A stretch of DNA of 64,000 nt from Canna indica (taxonomy: Eukaryota > Streptophyta > Magnoliopsida > Zingiberales > Cannaceae), in contig CP136891.1 of assembly GCA_034359265.1 (NCBI GenBank), positions 87,996,001-88,060,000 on the forward strand, in the 5' to 3' direction. The notes beneath the pieces are model-generated. The model ran no database searches. It saw nothing but the letters and a program-made list of their open reading frames with translations, and was not told the DNA's origin. A program made the position numbers and the translations under genes. Shown here one piece after another: positions 36,366-50,665 of this stretch (positions are counted from its first letter, which is position 1; every line of letters begins with the position of its first letter).

Positions 36366-37243
36366 GCTTGTGCAATAATAGTGGATCCGTGACGGAAGTA
36401 ACGACGCTTTTTTGCTTTCCGGGTGTGGACGGACTTCGCTTTCTCTATTCTGCTGTTGAAGTTTCCAAGTACAATGTTTTTGATACCCTCACGCCCTCTT
36501 TAACTGACCGTGTGTGTTTAGTGAAGACAAGCGTTTTAGGTATAAGACAGAAGGAGAGGGGATGTGGATGGGGGAGAGAGGTTTGGAAACTGAGAGTTAA
36601 GACAGAGGGAAAAAGGGCCGGTTTCTACAGCACGGGTAGCTGCTGGCTGCTGCAGCTTGGACAGATGGCTGCCCATGCCCCTGCAGCACCACGTTGCCCC
36701 ATGGGCAGGGGCGCAGGGCTGTAGTTTATAGGATAAAATGATAATTCTCGTTTATCTTTCTAAAGCATATTCATTATGAATTGAAATTTATAAGATTTTC
36801 CCAAGCAAATTAAAGTCGCTCTTCATTTTTGGAGGAGTGCTGCAGCTTTTAAGCCCTGGCGCCTCTCTGCAACACGCCGCCCAATATCCAGTAATTATTT
36901 TTACCATATCTTCCTAGCCTTGTCTGCTGTGTATGATGCCAGTTTCATTCCCTTTAACTTTTAGTAAGTTGGTAGGTCATTTTAGAGAACTTCTACTGCC
37001 AGTTGAGTATGAGTTTAAATAAAACGTGTCAAATCACTACCTTAGCTTGCAAGCAAACTACTACTATAAGCAAGGCTAAATTAAGGTGATTGATTAGTAT
37101 AATATATATTTGTCATTTTGTTTGACTGATCTCATGCCTATACTAAAATTTAAATTTGATTGGAATTAATTTAATTTGCATGATATTAAATGTATATCAA
37201 ATTTAGGGTCTGCATAGATATACAGATCTACTGCTTCATATTT

Positions 37244-37278
<35 letters not shown>

Positions 37279-38020
37279 CTAATTGACAGCATTATAATTA
37301 AACAATCTAAAGCATACAGGCATCTGTCTGTGAGGAGATATACCATTGCGAATATATAGGATTCTATAAAATTGATAAAATATTACTGTTTTTTGAAAAA
37401 GTAAGTAAAGCATTTATTTTAATGGTTTCACCAAACCGTTAAGGCACTTGGGCTGTAATTTTGGGCTCAATAATGAGACCTTACATGCTGTGTAATTGTA
37501 ATTTAAATAAATTGCCTTTTTTTTATTGGACTGTTATTGTGATGAGCCCAATGCTGTTAATAGGCTTGATATTATTGATTGGCTAAATTTTTAAATCAAC
37601 ATCTAAGTTATCAGGAATCTCTGCAAAGTGCGAAGGTGTCATTATGAGTGTTCTCTTTCAGGTATCAGGAATCTCTGCAAAGTGGGAAAGTATCATTATG
37701 AGTGTTCTCTTTCTGGTATCAGGAATCTTTGCAGCTATCAGCCTAATTAATGTTTCTTTCATGTTTTAAAGTGGGAAGGTGTCATCATGAGTTATAATTA
37801 CTACAAATTTGAACAAATGGTCATAAAGAATCACGTGTTTTCTCTTCTCCTTTGACTATAGAAAGGACTGAAATAAATAGAAAATTAAAATTATAGACTA
37901 TTAAATGAAAACCTTGTTCTTCTAAATGCTTATTTTATATTAATTTTTTGTAGTAGATGTACTTGCGAGCCTTGAATGCCTCATCGAGTGATCGAGCTAA
38001 TTACATGTTACTTAACTAAT
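36366..38020. repeat. Repeat U third copy, module M and a segment shared with 57.2-58.0 kb
   Basis: 36850-37600 repeats at 57250-58015 in direct orientation with few changes. 37611-37790 carries about 2.5 tandem units of about 58 bp (GGAATCTCTGCAAAGTG with TATGAGTGTTCTCTTTC). No gene. Confidence 0.8.
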
Positions 38021-40008
38021 TAATCAAAATAGTCAATAAAACTGCTGCTTCAATTCCATAAATGGAGCACATGGTTCAAGGCCGAGTCCGGCCGCTAAAT
38101 ATGATGATCTTCCAAGCATAAGTAGAAGCAGCGGGTTTAATAGCTTCTTTCTCCGGTTGTAATGCAGGAAAAAGAGGAAGCCACTGATAGATTGATAGGC
38201 CAAAGACAGACGAGGGAAGTAAATTTTAAATTTTACATATTTACAGCTTGATACTTGTAAATATGTAAAATTTACAGGGATGAACCTTAAGCTTAATCAA
38301 CTCACCATCAGGATTATCTGGATGATTCATTGGATCATGCCTACTCACGACGGTTGTAAAGCTCAATCTTGGATTTCGGGGGCTTATTATTACCATTTCT
38401 CTAGCACTATGTGATTAATGGTCTTTTTAATAAATCAAGAATTAAAATGAAAAACTAAGAATGTGGTACTCTAAACCTCTTACTAATTAATGAAGTATAA
38501 GTTACGTTATTTCACATTTAATACAAATTGCTTTGTGAACTCGTGCAAAAGGCATCCTTGCCTACACGTGTTTGTAAAGCATATAAATTACTCTAATTTC
38601 TAGATTATTGGTAAAATTTCATAGGGTTTTCACTAACAGTTAGTTCCAGACTGTTTGTAATCAAGGTACTGGATTTCAGGAGTCTTTGGCATATCATTGT
38701 GCATTTAACTGACCAACGATTTTTCTAAAAGAAAATAAGATATGTTTTATTTTCAAAAGCAAAATTTTTATTCATTTTTTCCTTAGATTAGAATGTAATT
38801 CCTAGATACTCATATTACCCTCTCATTCCCTTAACATGGTTAATCGGAAAGTTAATCCTGTTAATACCGCTAACAAGCAGAACTAGTTTAAAATGAACTC
38901 AATTAGTTGAAAAAGATAAAAGAAATTATTCATCCTAAAAAATTCATTCTAAAATTACAAAAATTTATTATTTATAGGTAACTGAGATCTATAACTTGGA
39001 TCAACAAAATAAAAAAGCTTGGATCAACAAATTATTTTTTTATAGTCGAAAATCATTTTTAAAAAATCATTTTCAATTAATTGGGCCCATTTTAAATTGG
39101 TTGGTGAAATTCGTCCTAAATTCACAATAACATCACAAAAAATTTATTATTCATAGGCAAATGAGATTCATAATTTATATTAGTAAAATAAATTTCTTAG
39201 AGTTGAAAGATAATTTTTTTTACCATTTTAAATAGCTTTGGCCAATTTTAAACTCGTTTGACCGTGTACGTCATTTATGAAATAAAATGCATCTAAAAAT
39301 TTAATATAAAATCTCAAAAAAAACTATAATGATTAAGTATATGTGATCCATAACTTGAATTAGTAAAATATTTTTTTTTAGAATTAAAAATTATTTTTTT
39401 TAATCATTTTCAACGAGTTAGACCCACTTTAATTAGCAAGTAAGTTAAATATTTCACTTATTATTATTTTTCTTCTCATATTTTATATTGTTGTGTTCTA
39501 TTTTAAAAAATTGTATCTACCTTTCTTATATTTTCACTAATTTTATATTAAAAATATTAAAAATTTACTATTATGATTGAATTAAGCCCATTATTACAAT
39601 ACTAATATTTATGTTCAGTTCTATTGATATATATACTTATTTTTATATCTTAACGTATAATTATAATTTATTTTATATATATTAATAGATAAAATTAATT
39701 TTATTATTATCATTAATTAAAAAATATTTTATAAAAATATGTTGATCTGTTATGGAGCACAGAAATTTTCCAAGTAAACCATGAAGCATTTTTTCCTAGT
39801 AACTGAGCCATCAAATTAATCTGACCACCATTTAATTTTCAATAATTTAAATATATTTTTTATACTAAAATATCTTTTTGTTCAAACACCTCCAGAGCTA
39901 TTTTTTTTTTTTTTTTCCTATCTTTTTATTTTTATTTGTATTTGTATTTTCTTTTTCTTTTCTTTTCTTTTGTCCTTTCTCCCGTTCCCCTGCTCATGTT
40001 ATCCCGCA
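38021..40008. other. AT-rich spacer, no gene
   Basis: 38150-38220 has a short piece of the 50.9-kb segment (GATAGATTGATAGGCCAAAG). 38880-39430 shows a loosely repeated pattern (AATTTATTATTTATAGG, GAGATCTATAACTTGGATC and variants), perhaps an old tandem duplication. 39800-40008 is related to 25640-25830. No coding sequence. Confidence 0.55.
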
Positions 40009-43000
40009 CATCTACACTACTACATTGGGCCAAGGGGTCATTGGCGTTCTGAAATTTTTTAAAATATTAAATATTAAATATAATTTAATAATTTTTTAAA
40101 AAATATATGGTAAAATTATCCGTCTTTACATAAATTTCGGTGTTGTGTAAAGGAATTTATCGTGATTAAAAACAATTACAGCTAAGAATTCTTCTTGTGA
40201 AAGCAACTCTGTATAACTATCAAATCTGTGATTGCAAGTGCTATTAAAACTTACAATACACACTTTTCTATATCTTAGTTCATTATCATCACTCTGTGTA
40301 CATTACACTTTTCTATAATAATATTAAATTTTTATCTGACTACACCAAATTAATGATGTATACAGATAGGCATTGAGTGGAGAGGTGGAACAGTAATTGT
40401 ATTGAAATGATAAAGAAGCACCCATTGCGTTCGGTGAACGGGATCAACAACTTTAGTAAAGATAAATTGGGGTTTTATTTAGATTTTATATTATTTCTCT
40501 TTTTCACATCTCACATCGCTCTCATATAATTAACACATATCAAAATATACAGAAAACTAGATACATATTGACAATAATGAACAACGTATATGGAAATAGC
40601 AAAATATCATAGAATCCCGTAACTTGACATGATATGCTAGTGGACAACCAGAAGCATAGAAAATAATGATATCAATTTAAAAAGAAACTGTGTTCACATA
40701 CACCTAATACGGAAAACATCATACTCTCGTTGTATAATTGATTCACGGGATACTTGAATTCAATAGATTTTTCTATTTAAAGTTTTTTTACTAGTAAGAC
40801 CTACGGATGTTTTTAGTAAAAATAGCTACTGTTAAATTAAAAAAAACATATATTATATATATAAACAATTATATATTCCTTAACATCAAATCTGTGCCAT
40901 ATATATATTTTTAAGGTTTAAATATCATATATAAATTATATAATTGTGTAAACAATTAAACCTTCCTTAAAATCTGTAGAAGGTTTGGTATATACCAGGG
41001 GCGATCCACACTACTACATTGGGCCAAGGGGTCATTGGCGTTCTGGAATTTTTTAAAATATTAAATATTAAATATTAAATATAATTTAATAATTTTTTAA
41101 AAAATATATGGTAAAATTATCCGTCTTTACATAAATTTCGGTGTTGTGTAAAGGAATTTATCGTGATTAAAAACAATTACAGCTAAGAATTCTTCTTGTG
41201 AAAGCAACTCTGTATAACTATCAAATCTGTGATTGCAAGTGCTATTAAAACTTACAATACACACTTTTCTATATCTTAGTTCATTATCATCACTCTGTGT
41301 ACATTACACTTTTCTATAATAATATTAAATTTTTATCTGACTACACCAAATTAATGATGTATACAGATAGGCATTGAGTGGAGAGGTGGAACAGTAATTG
41401 TATTGAAATGATAAAGAAGCACCCATTGCGTTCGGTGAACGGGATCAACAACTTTAGTAAAGATAAATTGGGGTTTTATTTAGATTTTATATTATTTCTC
41501 TTTTTCACATCTCACATCGCTCTCATATAATTAACGCATATCAAAATATACAGAAAACTAGATACATATTGACAATAATGAACAACGTATATGGAAATAG
41601 CAAAATATCAGAGAATCCCGTAACTTGACATGATATGCTAGTGGACAACCAGAAGCATAGAAAATAATGATATCAATTTAAAAAGAAACTGTGTTCACAT
41701 ACACCTAATACGGAAAACATCATACTCTCGTTGTATAATTGATTCACGGGCTACTTGAATTCAATAGATTTTTCTATTTAAAGTTTTTTTACTAGTAAGA
41801 CCTACAGATGTTTTTAGTAAAAATAGTTACTGTTAAATTAAAAAATATATATATATTATATATAAAAACAATTATATAATCCTTAACATCAAATCTGTGC
41901 CATATATATATATATATTTAAGGTTTTAATATCATATATAAATTATATAATTGTGTAAAAAATAAAACCTTCCTTAAAATCTGTAGAAGGTTTGGTATAT
42001 ACCAGGGGCGATCCACACTACTACATTGGGCCAAGGGGTCATTGGCGTTCTGAAATTTTTTAAAATATTAAATATTAAATATAATTTAATAATTTTTTAA
42101 AAAATATATGGTAAAATTATCCATCTTTACATAAATTTTGGTGTTGTGTAAAGGAATTTATCGTGATAAAAAACAATTACAGCTAAGAATTCTTCTTGTG
42201 AAAGCAACTCTGTATAACTATCAAATCTGTGATTGCAAGTGCTATTAAAACTTACAACACACACTTTTCTATATCTTAGTTCATTGTCATCACTCTGTGT
42301 ACATTACACTTTTCTATAATAATATTAAATTTTTATCTGACTACACCAAATTAATGATGTATACAGATAGGCATTGAGTGGAGAGGTGGAACAGTAATTG
42401 TATTGAAATGATAAAGAAGCACCCATTGCGTTCGGTGAACGGGATCAACAACTTTAGTAAAGATAAATTGGGGTTTTATTTAGATTTTATATTATTTCTC
42501 TTTTTCACATCTCACATCGCTCTCATATAATTAACACATATCAAAATATACAGAAAACTAGATACATATTGACAATAATGAACAACGTATATGGAAATAG
42601 CAAAATATCATAGAATCCCGTAACTTGACATGATATGCTAGTGGACAACCAGAAGCATAGAAAATAATGATATCAATTTAAAAAGAAACTGTGTTCACAT
42701 ACACCTAATACGGAAAACATCATACTCTCGTTGTATAATTGATTCACGGGATACTTGAATTCAATAGATTTTTCTATTTAAAGTTTTTTTACTAGTAAGA
42801 CCTACGGATGTTTTTAGTAAAAATAGCTACTGTTAAATTAAAAAAAACATATATTATATATATAAACAATTATATATTCCTTAACATCAAATCTGTGCCA
42901 TATATATATTTTTAAGGTTTAAATATCATATATAAATTATATAATTGTGTAAACAATTAAACCTTCCTTAAAATCTGTAGAAGGTTTGGTATATACCAGG

Positions 43001-46000
43001 GGCGATCCACACTACTACATTGGGCCAAGGGGTCATTGGCGTTCTGGAATTTTTTAAAATATTAAATATTAAATATTAAATATAATTTAATAATTTTTAA
43101 AAAAATATATGGTAAAATTATCCGTCTTTACATAAATTTCGGTGTTGTGTAAAGGAATTTATCGTGATTAAAAACAATTACAGCTAAGAATTCTTCTTGT
43201 GAAAGCAACTCTGTATAACTATCAAATCTGTGATTGCAAGTGCTATTAAAACTTACAATACACACTTTTCTATATCTTAGTTCATTATCATCACTCTGTG
43301 TACATTACACTTTTCTATAATAATATTAAATTTTTATCTGACTACACCAAATTAATGATGTATACAGATAGGCATTGAGTGGAGAGGTGGAACAGTAATT
43401 GTATTGAAATGATAAAGAAGCACCCATTGCGTTCGGTGAACGGGATCAACAACTTTAGTAAAGATAAATTGAGGTTTGATTTAGATTTTATATTATTTCT
43501 CTTTTTCACATCTCACATCGCTCTCATATAATTAACGCATATCAAAATATACAGAAAACTAGATACATATTGACAATAATGAACAACGTATATGGAAATA
43601 GCAAAATATCAGAGAATCCCGTAACTTGACATGATATGCTAGTGGACAACCAGAAGCATAGAAAATAATGATATCAATTTAAAAAGAAACTGTGTTCACA
43701 TACACCTAATACGGAAAACATCATACTCTCGTTGTATAATTGATTCACGGGCTACTTGAATTCAATAGATTTTTCTATTTAAAGTTTTTTTACTAGTAAG
43801 ACCTACAGATGTTTTTAGTAAAAATAGTTACTGTTAAATTAAAAAATATATATATATTATATATAAAAACAATTATATATTCCTTAACATCAAATCTGTG
43901 CCATATATATATATATATTTAAGGTTTTAATATCATATATAAATTATATAATTGTGTAAAAAATAAAACCTTCCTTAAAATCTGTAGAAGGTTTGGTATA
44001 TACCAGGGGCGATCCACACTACTACATTGGGCCAAGGGGTCATTGGCGTTCTGAAATTTTTTAAAATATTAAATATTAAATATAATTTAATAATTTTTTA
44101 AAAAATATATGGTAAAATTATCCATCTTTACATAAATTTTGGTGTTGTGTAAAGGAATTTATCGTGATAAAAAACAATTACAGCTAAGAATTCTTCTTGT
44201 GAAAGCAACTCTGTATAACTATCAAATCTGTGATTGCAAGTGCTATTAAAACTTACAACACACACTTTTCTATATCTTAGTTCATTGTCATCACTCTGTG
44301 TACATTACACTTTTCTATAATAATATTAAATTTTTATCTGACTACACCAAATTAATGATGTATACAGATAGGCATTGAGTGGAGAGGTGGAACAGTAATT
44401 GTATTGAAATGATAAAGAAGCACCCATTGCGTTCGGTGAACGGGATCAACAACTTTAGTAAAGATAAATTGGGGTTTTATTTAGATTTTATATTATTTCT
44501 CTTTTTCATATCTCACATCGCTCTCATATAATTAACACATATCAAAATATACAAAAAACTAGATACATATTGACAATAATGAACAACGTATATGGAAATA
44601 GCAAAATATCAGAGAATTCTGTAACTTGACATGATATGCTAGTGGACAACCAGAAGCATAGAAAATAATGATATCAATTTAAAAAGAAAATGTGTTCACA
44701 TACACCTAATACGGAAAACATCATACTCTCGTTGTATAATTGATTCACGGGCTACTTGAATTCAATAGATTTTTCTATTTAAAGTTTTTTTACTAGTAAG
44801 ACCTACGGATGTTTTTAGTAAAAATAGTTACTGTTAAATTAAAAAAAAACATATATTATGTATATAAACAATTATATATTCCTTAACATCAAATCTGTGC
44901 CATATATATATTTTTAAGGTTTAAATATCATATATAAATTATATAATTGTGTAAACAATTAAACCTTCCTTAAAATCTGTAGAAGGTTTGGTATATACCT
45001 GGGGCGATCCACACTACTACATTGGGCCAAGGGGTCATTGGCGTTCTGATTTTTTTTAAAATATTAAATATTAAATATAATTTAATATTTTTTTTAAAAA
45101 TATATGGTAAAATTATCCATCTTTACATAAATTTCGGTGTTGTGTAAAGGAATTTATCGTGATAACAAACAATTACAGCTAAGAATTCTTCTTGTGAAAG
45201 CAACTCTATATAACTATCAAATCTGTGATTGCAAGTGCTATTAAAACTTACAATACACACTTTTCTATATCTTAGTTCATTATCATCACTCTGTGTACAT
45301 TACACTTTTCTATAATAATATTAAATTTTTATCTGACTACACCAAATTAATGATGTATACAGATAGGCATTGAGTGGAGAGGTGGAACAGTAATTGTATT
45401 GAAATGATAAAGAAGCACCCATTGCGTTCGGTGAACGGGATCAACAACTTTAGTAAAGATAAATTGGGGTTTTATTTAGATTTTATATTATTTCTCTTTT
45501 TCACATCTTACATCGCTCTCATACAATTAACACATATCAAAATATACAGAAAACTAGATACATATTGACAATAATGAACAACGTATATGGAAATAGCAAA
45601 ATATCAGAGAATCCCGTAACTTGACATGATATGCTAGTGGACAACCAGAAGCATAGAAAATAATGATATCAATTTAAAAAGAAACTGTGTTCACATACAC
45701 CTAATACGGAAAACATCATACTCTCGTTGTATAATTGATTCACGGGCTACTTGAATTCAATAGAATTTTCTATTTAAAGTTTTTTTACTAGTAAGACCTA
45801 CGGATGTTTTTAGTAAAAATAGTTACTGTTAAATTAAAAAAAAACATATATTATATATATAAACAATTATATATTCCTTAACATCAAATTTGTGCCATAT
45901 ATATATATTTTTAAGGTTTATATATCATATATAAATTATATAATTGTGTAAACAATTAAACCTTCCTTAAAATCTGTAGAAGGTTTGGTATATACCAGGG

Positions 46001-46617
46001 GCGATCCACACTACTACATTGGGCCAAGGGGTCATTGGCGTTCTGAAATTTTTTAAAATATTAAATATTAAATATAATTTAATAATTTTTAAAAAAATAT
46101 ATGGTAAAATTATCTTTCTTTACATAAATTTCGGTGTTGTGTAAAGAAATTTATCGTGATAAAAAACAATTACAGCTAAGAATTCTTCTTGTGAAAGCAA
46201 CTCTGTATAACTATCAAATCTGTGATTGCAAGTGCTATTAAAACTTACAATACACACTTTTCTATATCTTAGTTCATTGTCATCACTCTGCGTACATTAC
46301 ACTTTTCTATAATAATATTAAATTTTTATCTGACTACACCAAATTAATGATGTATACAGATAGGCATTGAGTGGAGAGGTGGAACAGTAATTGTATTGAA
46401 ATGATAAAGAAGCACCCATTGCGTTCGGTGAACGGGATCAACAACTTTAGTAAAGATAAATTGGGGTTTTATTTAGATTTTATATTATTTCTCTTTTTCA
46501 CATCTCACATCGCTCTCATATAATTAACACATATCAAAATATACAGAAAACTAGATACATATTGACAATAATGAACAACGTATATGATAATAGCAAAATA
46601 TCATAGAATCCTGTAAG
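40009..46617. repeat. Tandem array of about 1-kb units with 2-kb higher-order period
   Basis: Unit starts, marked by GCGATCCACACTACTACATT, fall at 41001, 42008, 43002, 44009, 45004 and 46001. The first unit begins at about 40009 with a variant start and the last is cut at 46617. Spacings are 1007, 994, 1007, 995 and 997. Units at 41001 and 43002 share an extra TAAATAT repeat and an ATATATATATTATATATAAA block; units at 42008 and 44009 share other variants. This gives a two-unit higher-order repeat. Each unit is made of a CAGGGGCG-type transposon end, the plastid-gene 3' flank (as 5200-5560), the 6224-6371 segment and a CC-promoter-like upstream segment. Open frames across it are not genes. Confidence 0.92.
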
Positions 46618-47720
46618 AGTGCAAGATGAGACAGTGCAAGATGAGTGAAAGTGAGGTGTTGAAACTGCTGCCCATGTGGGCAGTGCATGTAATTAGAATT
46701 AAGGATCATTGATAGACTGTCCGCTTCTTGACTTTTTTGAACTGCATAACAGCAGTTTGCCAATGATGTGTAATTTTCATTCACAAGTCACGTGTTCTTT
46801 AATTATTTGTTTATGTCCTACTATTTGCCTTAAAGAATTTTCTTTTGCCCGGTGGCAGTGATTATGAGTTGTTATTACAACGTGTCGGAGCCCCAAAACA
46901 ATTGTCGAATACAGCTCCAATGCTGAAAGGTTCTGGAAGGAGGGCTGCTAAAAGTGATCTGGTTTTTTTAAAGTTGTCTTTTATGAACGGGATTGTTCTT
47001 TTTGGAAAAAGAGAGAAACTAAATTTCAGATTTATAGAGTTTTTTTTTTTATTCTACGACGTAGAGATGCAATTACTTATGAGCTGGCCTTATCATCTGG
47101 TATGGATCGACATGATTCATCCATCTTTCACGTGTCCATGTTAAAACATTTGTCTATATAGTATATGTTAGGTGCGATCGCCATGCCATCCTAACATAGA
47201 AAAAGTATGTTTGTCTATAGTATATGTTAGGTGCGATCGCCATGCCATCCTAACATAAAAAAAGTATGTTTGTCTATAGTATATGGGCAGCTGGCAGCCA
47301 CCATATGCATCACAAAAAGTATGTGAATAAATTGTTTGTCCACTGTGGCATAGCCGTAAAGAGAACTTAATTTGAATGCTTCATCGAGTGATCCCGTGAA
47401 TCTTTCTGCCACGATTCTCAATTACATGTCAGCATCATATAAAAAGTACGGGAACTGACAAATGTTTTCTCGTCTCAGTTCCTGTTCTTTTTTAATCGTT
47501 GTCATCAAGTGCAAGTGTTTCAGACTTCCTGATTCAGGTAATTGTTGCCATCATTGTTATTTGTCAAATAATCTCCATTTGATATGTGGTAATTAATTGA
47601 CTTTGACTGGTATAGCGAATAAAGAACAGATTAAAATTCACGAGTTCTGAAGAATATATCCAGATGCATCTGCTTGCGTTAAATTATGCCTAGAAAAAAA
47701 TATAAGCTTGTGGAATATAT
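46618..47720. repeat. Inverted copy of 29640-30740
   Basis: The junction with the array is sharp: CATAGAATCCTGTA passes into AGAGTGCAAGATGAG. 47153-47290 has three tandem units of about 60 bp (TATATGTTAGGTGCGATCGC), matching those near 30.1 kb. Apparent frames such as 46845-47144 and 47227-47421 use non-ATG starts or have no support; no gene. Confidence 0.85.
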
Positions 47721-48046
47721 GTTAAAGGTGCATGTAGTATAGTAAGTAAAGGAGATTGAATAACACTTTGCACTTAGATCTTTCCTTGATCTTATTCGAG
47801 CTGCATGATCTATGTTGAGTAACCTACAGACTTGGATTAATATGAATACATATTTACTGCATTGAGCCCAGATAATTTTAATACATAGTGAATTAATTTA
47901 AATTATAATTTTAAACAAAAATACTTGTACCCAGATAATTAACTAAGAGTAATAATAATAATAATAATAATGAATATTATAAATCTGAATATTTAAATGT
48001 GTAAATAAAATAATAAATATTAGTTTAATTTAATCTAAATAACTGT
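47721..48046. other. Short AT-rich joint, no gene
   Basis: Includes pieces of 27500-27560 in reverse, such as AAACAAAAATACTTGTACCC, and a TAA-repeat. Confidence 0.6.
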
Positions 48047-48485
48047 CAAGACTTCTGCCTAGAACAGTACTCGGGCTCTAGTTTCCAGGACATGGTGCTA
48101 GAGCTCTTGGCACATCCAAAATAGTCATATCTTTAATGGAAATTAGGATGGTGCGGCAGGGTTCATAAAGCTGCCGTCATCCTTTTGGGACCAAATCCAG
48201 GGGGTCGGATAGAGGACCTGGAGTCCCGAATTGTTGGTCCTAGTATTTTAGAAATCTTATATTTTCTTGTTTCATTTTTTCTTTTTTGGTGTTTTGGTCG
48301 AGGGAGAAGTCTCTTTCTTTTGTTGACCCCGAAGCGCTAATAGTTTTATACTTTTATAAGGTGATGTAACATTTCAAATCTTATGAAATACATAGTGTGA
48401 CTTTGCCTCACCTTTTCCTCAAAATAAAATTACTTTGATACCCCCACGCCTCTTTCCCTTCCCCAAAGGTTTTTCCAGGTGATGT
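48047..48485 (+). mobile_element. LINE 3' fragment (inverted copy)
   Basis: Reverse complement of about 22260-22655, so in sense orientation here. Only the part after the zinc-knuckle is present. It contains a small local change near 48480-48510. Confidence 0.75.
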
Positions 48486-49988
48486 ATATGCTTAATCAAG
48501 CTCTAGGACGACCTAATATAAAATTCTCACTCTTAAGAAAAAGCTAAAAAGATGATCAAATAGAATTTTGAATGAAATAATATATTGTCAGCCTTTGCTT
48601 GCTCAATGAAACAGTAGGCTTCTAATTTCCTTGCTTCGATTTTCGCCGTGTGGCGAAAATCGTGCAGCACGGAACCACATCCATTCGATTTATGCCGCAT
48701 GGTGAAAATTGTTCAGGCGCGAATGCACACCAACTTAATATATATCGCGTGCTACGGTATTTCGAATATTACGATCATTGTACGCGGTATTCTCGAACAC
48801 CACGTACAACGCCGTATGCGGATATGAATTTCGCGTGCGGCGCCTACTGAGGAATTCAGATTCCTCGATTTTGTTTTTTTATAAAATCTTTTTTTACATA
48901 TCCGTGTATATGTAGAACTTTATTATTATTTTAAACATTTCGACGCCTCCTCAGGCGTCAATATGCCCAGATCAGTTCACATAGTTATTCACTAACTTTC
49001 GTCGCTTTTGTTGACATCTATATGTGCATTTCGACTTACGTTGACGTCGGAATCTTATATTGATTTGGCGCCAAAATGTAATAATTAAGTTTGTTGTAGT
49101 GGAAGAAGAAGAAGAAGAAGAAGGAGAAGGGGAGAGGAAGAGAGAGAGATGCAACAGTGTTGGCTTGGGTTTCTAGTGGGTAAGAGAGAAAGAGGAGGTG
49201 ATGCACCCGTGCATGGAAGAAAGGAAGTGCAAATTTGGAAGACGGTGAGTTTTTGAAAGGATGATGCGTGTATTGAGGCTGTCATTAATTAATTATAAAA
49301 TATAATTTTTATAAATGGAACAAAGAGGTGTCATAAATAATTTATAATTATTTGAAAAAAAATATCCATAAAATTTGGATGAAAATTTATCGATAAATTT
49401 GTAAATTTTCTTTAAAGTCTGTAGGAAATGTTTGATTATTAGAATAATTTAGGTTTGCTGTTGTTTTGGATTATCAAAAATATATTAATTGATCAATTGT
49501 TCATTGATTTATGTGGAGCTATCATGTTGTTGTGTACATTGGCATCACCTTGGCATGTTGTTCTCTCTTGGTTTACATGATTGAATATAAGCCAGATTAC
49601 CATATAGATAAATTACCACTTAAAATTACTGATAGTTTTGCATTGCAATGTTTGATATGTCCACTATACATGTAAATTGAGTTACATTGTTACTTACTTG
49701 CATCTTCTATAATTGGTACCCTGAACCAAAATACAAGGTATTGTATTCATATATATATAACTCACTAATAAATAATAATGCGTTGTGTGATATTCAAGTG
49801 TTTTTAATTGTCACTGTCGAAGTCATGGGCTGTATTTGTGTGGAATATTTTTTCTCTGATACCTGATTATTAATTACTTTACATATTCAAGAAAGGTATG
49901 TGGAGGAAGACAATACCTAAAGGACTAAAAGTAATAAAGTTTATTGAAGGACCTTGAGGGCAACTTATTCAAGATAATTAATTCTTAT

Positions 49989-50665
49989 ATATGCTGGAGA
50001 AGATGCATGGGATGAGGCTCCTGATCTTCCTCAAGACACCGTATCTAAGATCATTGATAGTGACAAAACTTTGAGTTCTAAAGATAAGAAAAGCTTGAAA
50101 GGAAACTTAGGCGTCCAGGTTGGTTCTTGTTTATATTTGCAATATTTTTCTATTTTATATTAATGGGAAAAGCGTTGTAGAAAACTTAAATAGGAGATCT
50201 GTTTATACTACTATAAGTGATTTTGTTTTGATATGCATAAATCAAGTAAAAATGAATAAAATAATAGATACACTTGCTCTTGAATTTTCAAAGATAACTG
50301 AAAACAACAGAATATCTAGTGGCATAGGCAAGCCACATTTTCTTTATACAAAATCAGAAATTCAACATTCATATGTAAAACTATGGTACAATAATCATCT
50401 ATTTATAGGTTACATTAACATCATTTTTTCTATCACGATAACATTAAGTTTCATAATGCCTCTGAATTCTAGTGATTCACTTTTCTTCTTTTGGGAATGT
50501 AGGTGCAGTTGGCACTTGGGCTTATGTATCAACAAGCAAGTGAAACAACATGGCATATCAACAAGACGTCTAATGCCTTTCAAAATGCTGTTGCAGATGC
50601 CAAGTTTGTCCTCAATATTCATACACTACAATTCAATCATGAGTTAATTTCAAACCAAGTCACTG
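49989..50665 (+). pseudogene. FTSHI4: FTSHI4 middle exons (right copy)
   Basis: 49989-50118 reads AGEDAWDEAPDLPQDTVSKI and SSKDKKSLKGNLGVQ with a GT donor at 50119. 50503-50665 is the next exon, with AG acceptor (50501-50502) and CTG|GTAAGG donor. Both are open throughout. The first block lacks a clear acceptor; AAA-domain exons that should follow are absent. Confidence 0.65.

Larger units (their letters stand above)
30850..36720. repeat. Large direct duplication, second copy (first copy about 19480-24990)
   Basis: Colinear with the first copy at an offset of about 11.7 kb; from 22.0 to 24.7 kb the offset is constant at 11709. Substitutions are rare, and a 116-codon frame inside the LINE translates identically in both. 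Differences include a hAT-like MITE only in this copy and a different length of the CTT tract (33300-33345). Confidence 0.9.

Noticed and set aside
40009..46617. Possible CRISPR-like array
   Set aside because: Units are about 1 kb, contiguous and without spacers. The DNA is plant nuclear.
46845..47144. Open frame of 99 codons
   Set aside because: It starts with a non-ATG codon, lies in an inverted repeat whose other copy does not keep the frame, and has no domain.
50120..50647. A 175-codon frame across the FTSHI4 middle exons
   Set aside because: Most of it is intron: it runs from just after one splice donor through the intron into the next exon in a different frame.
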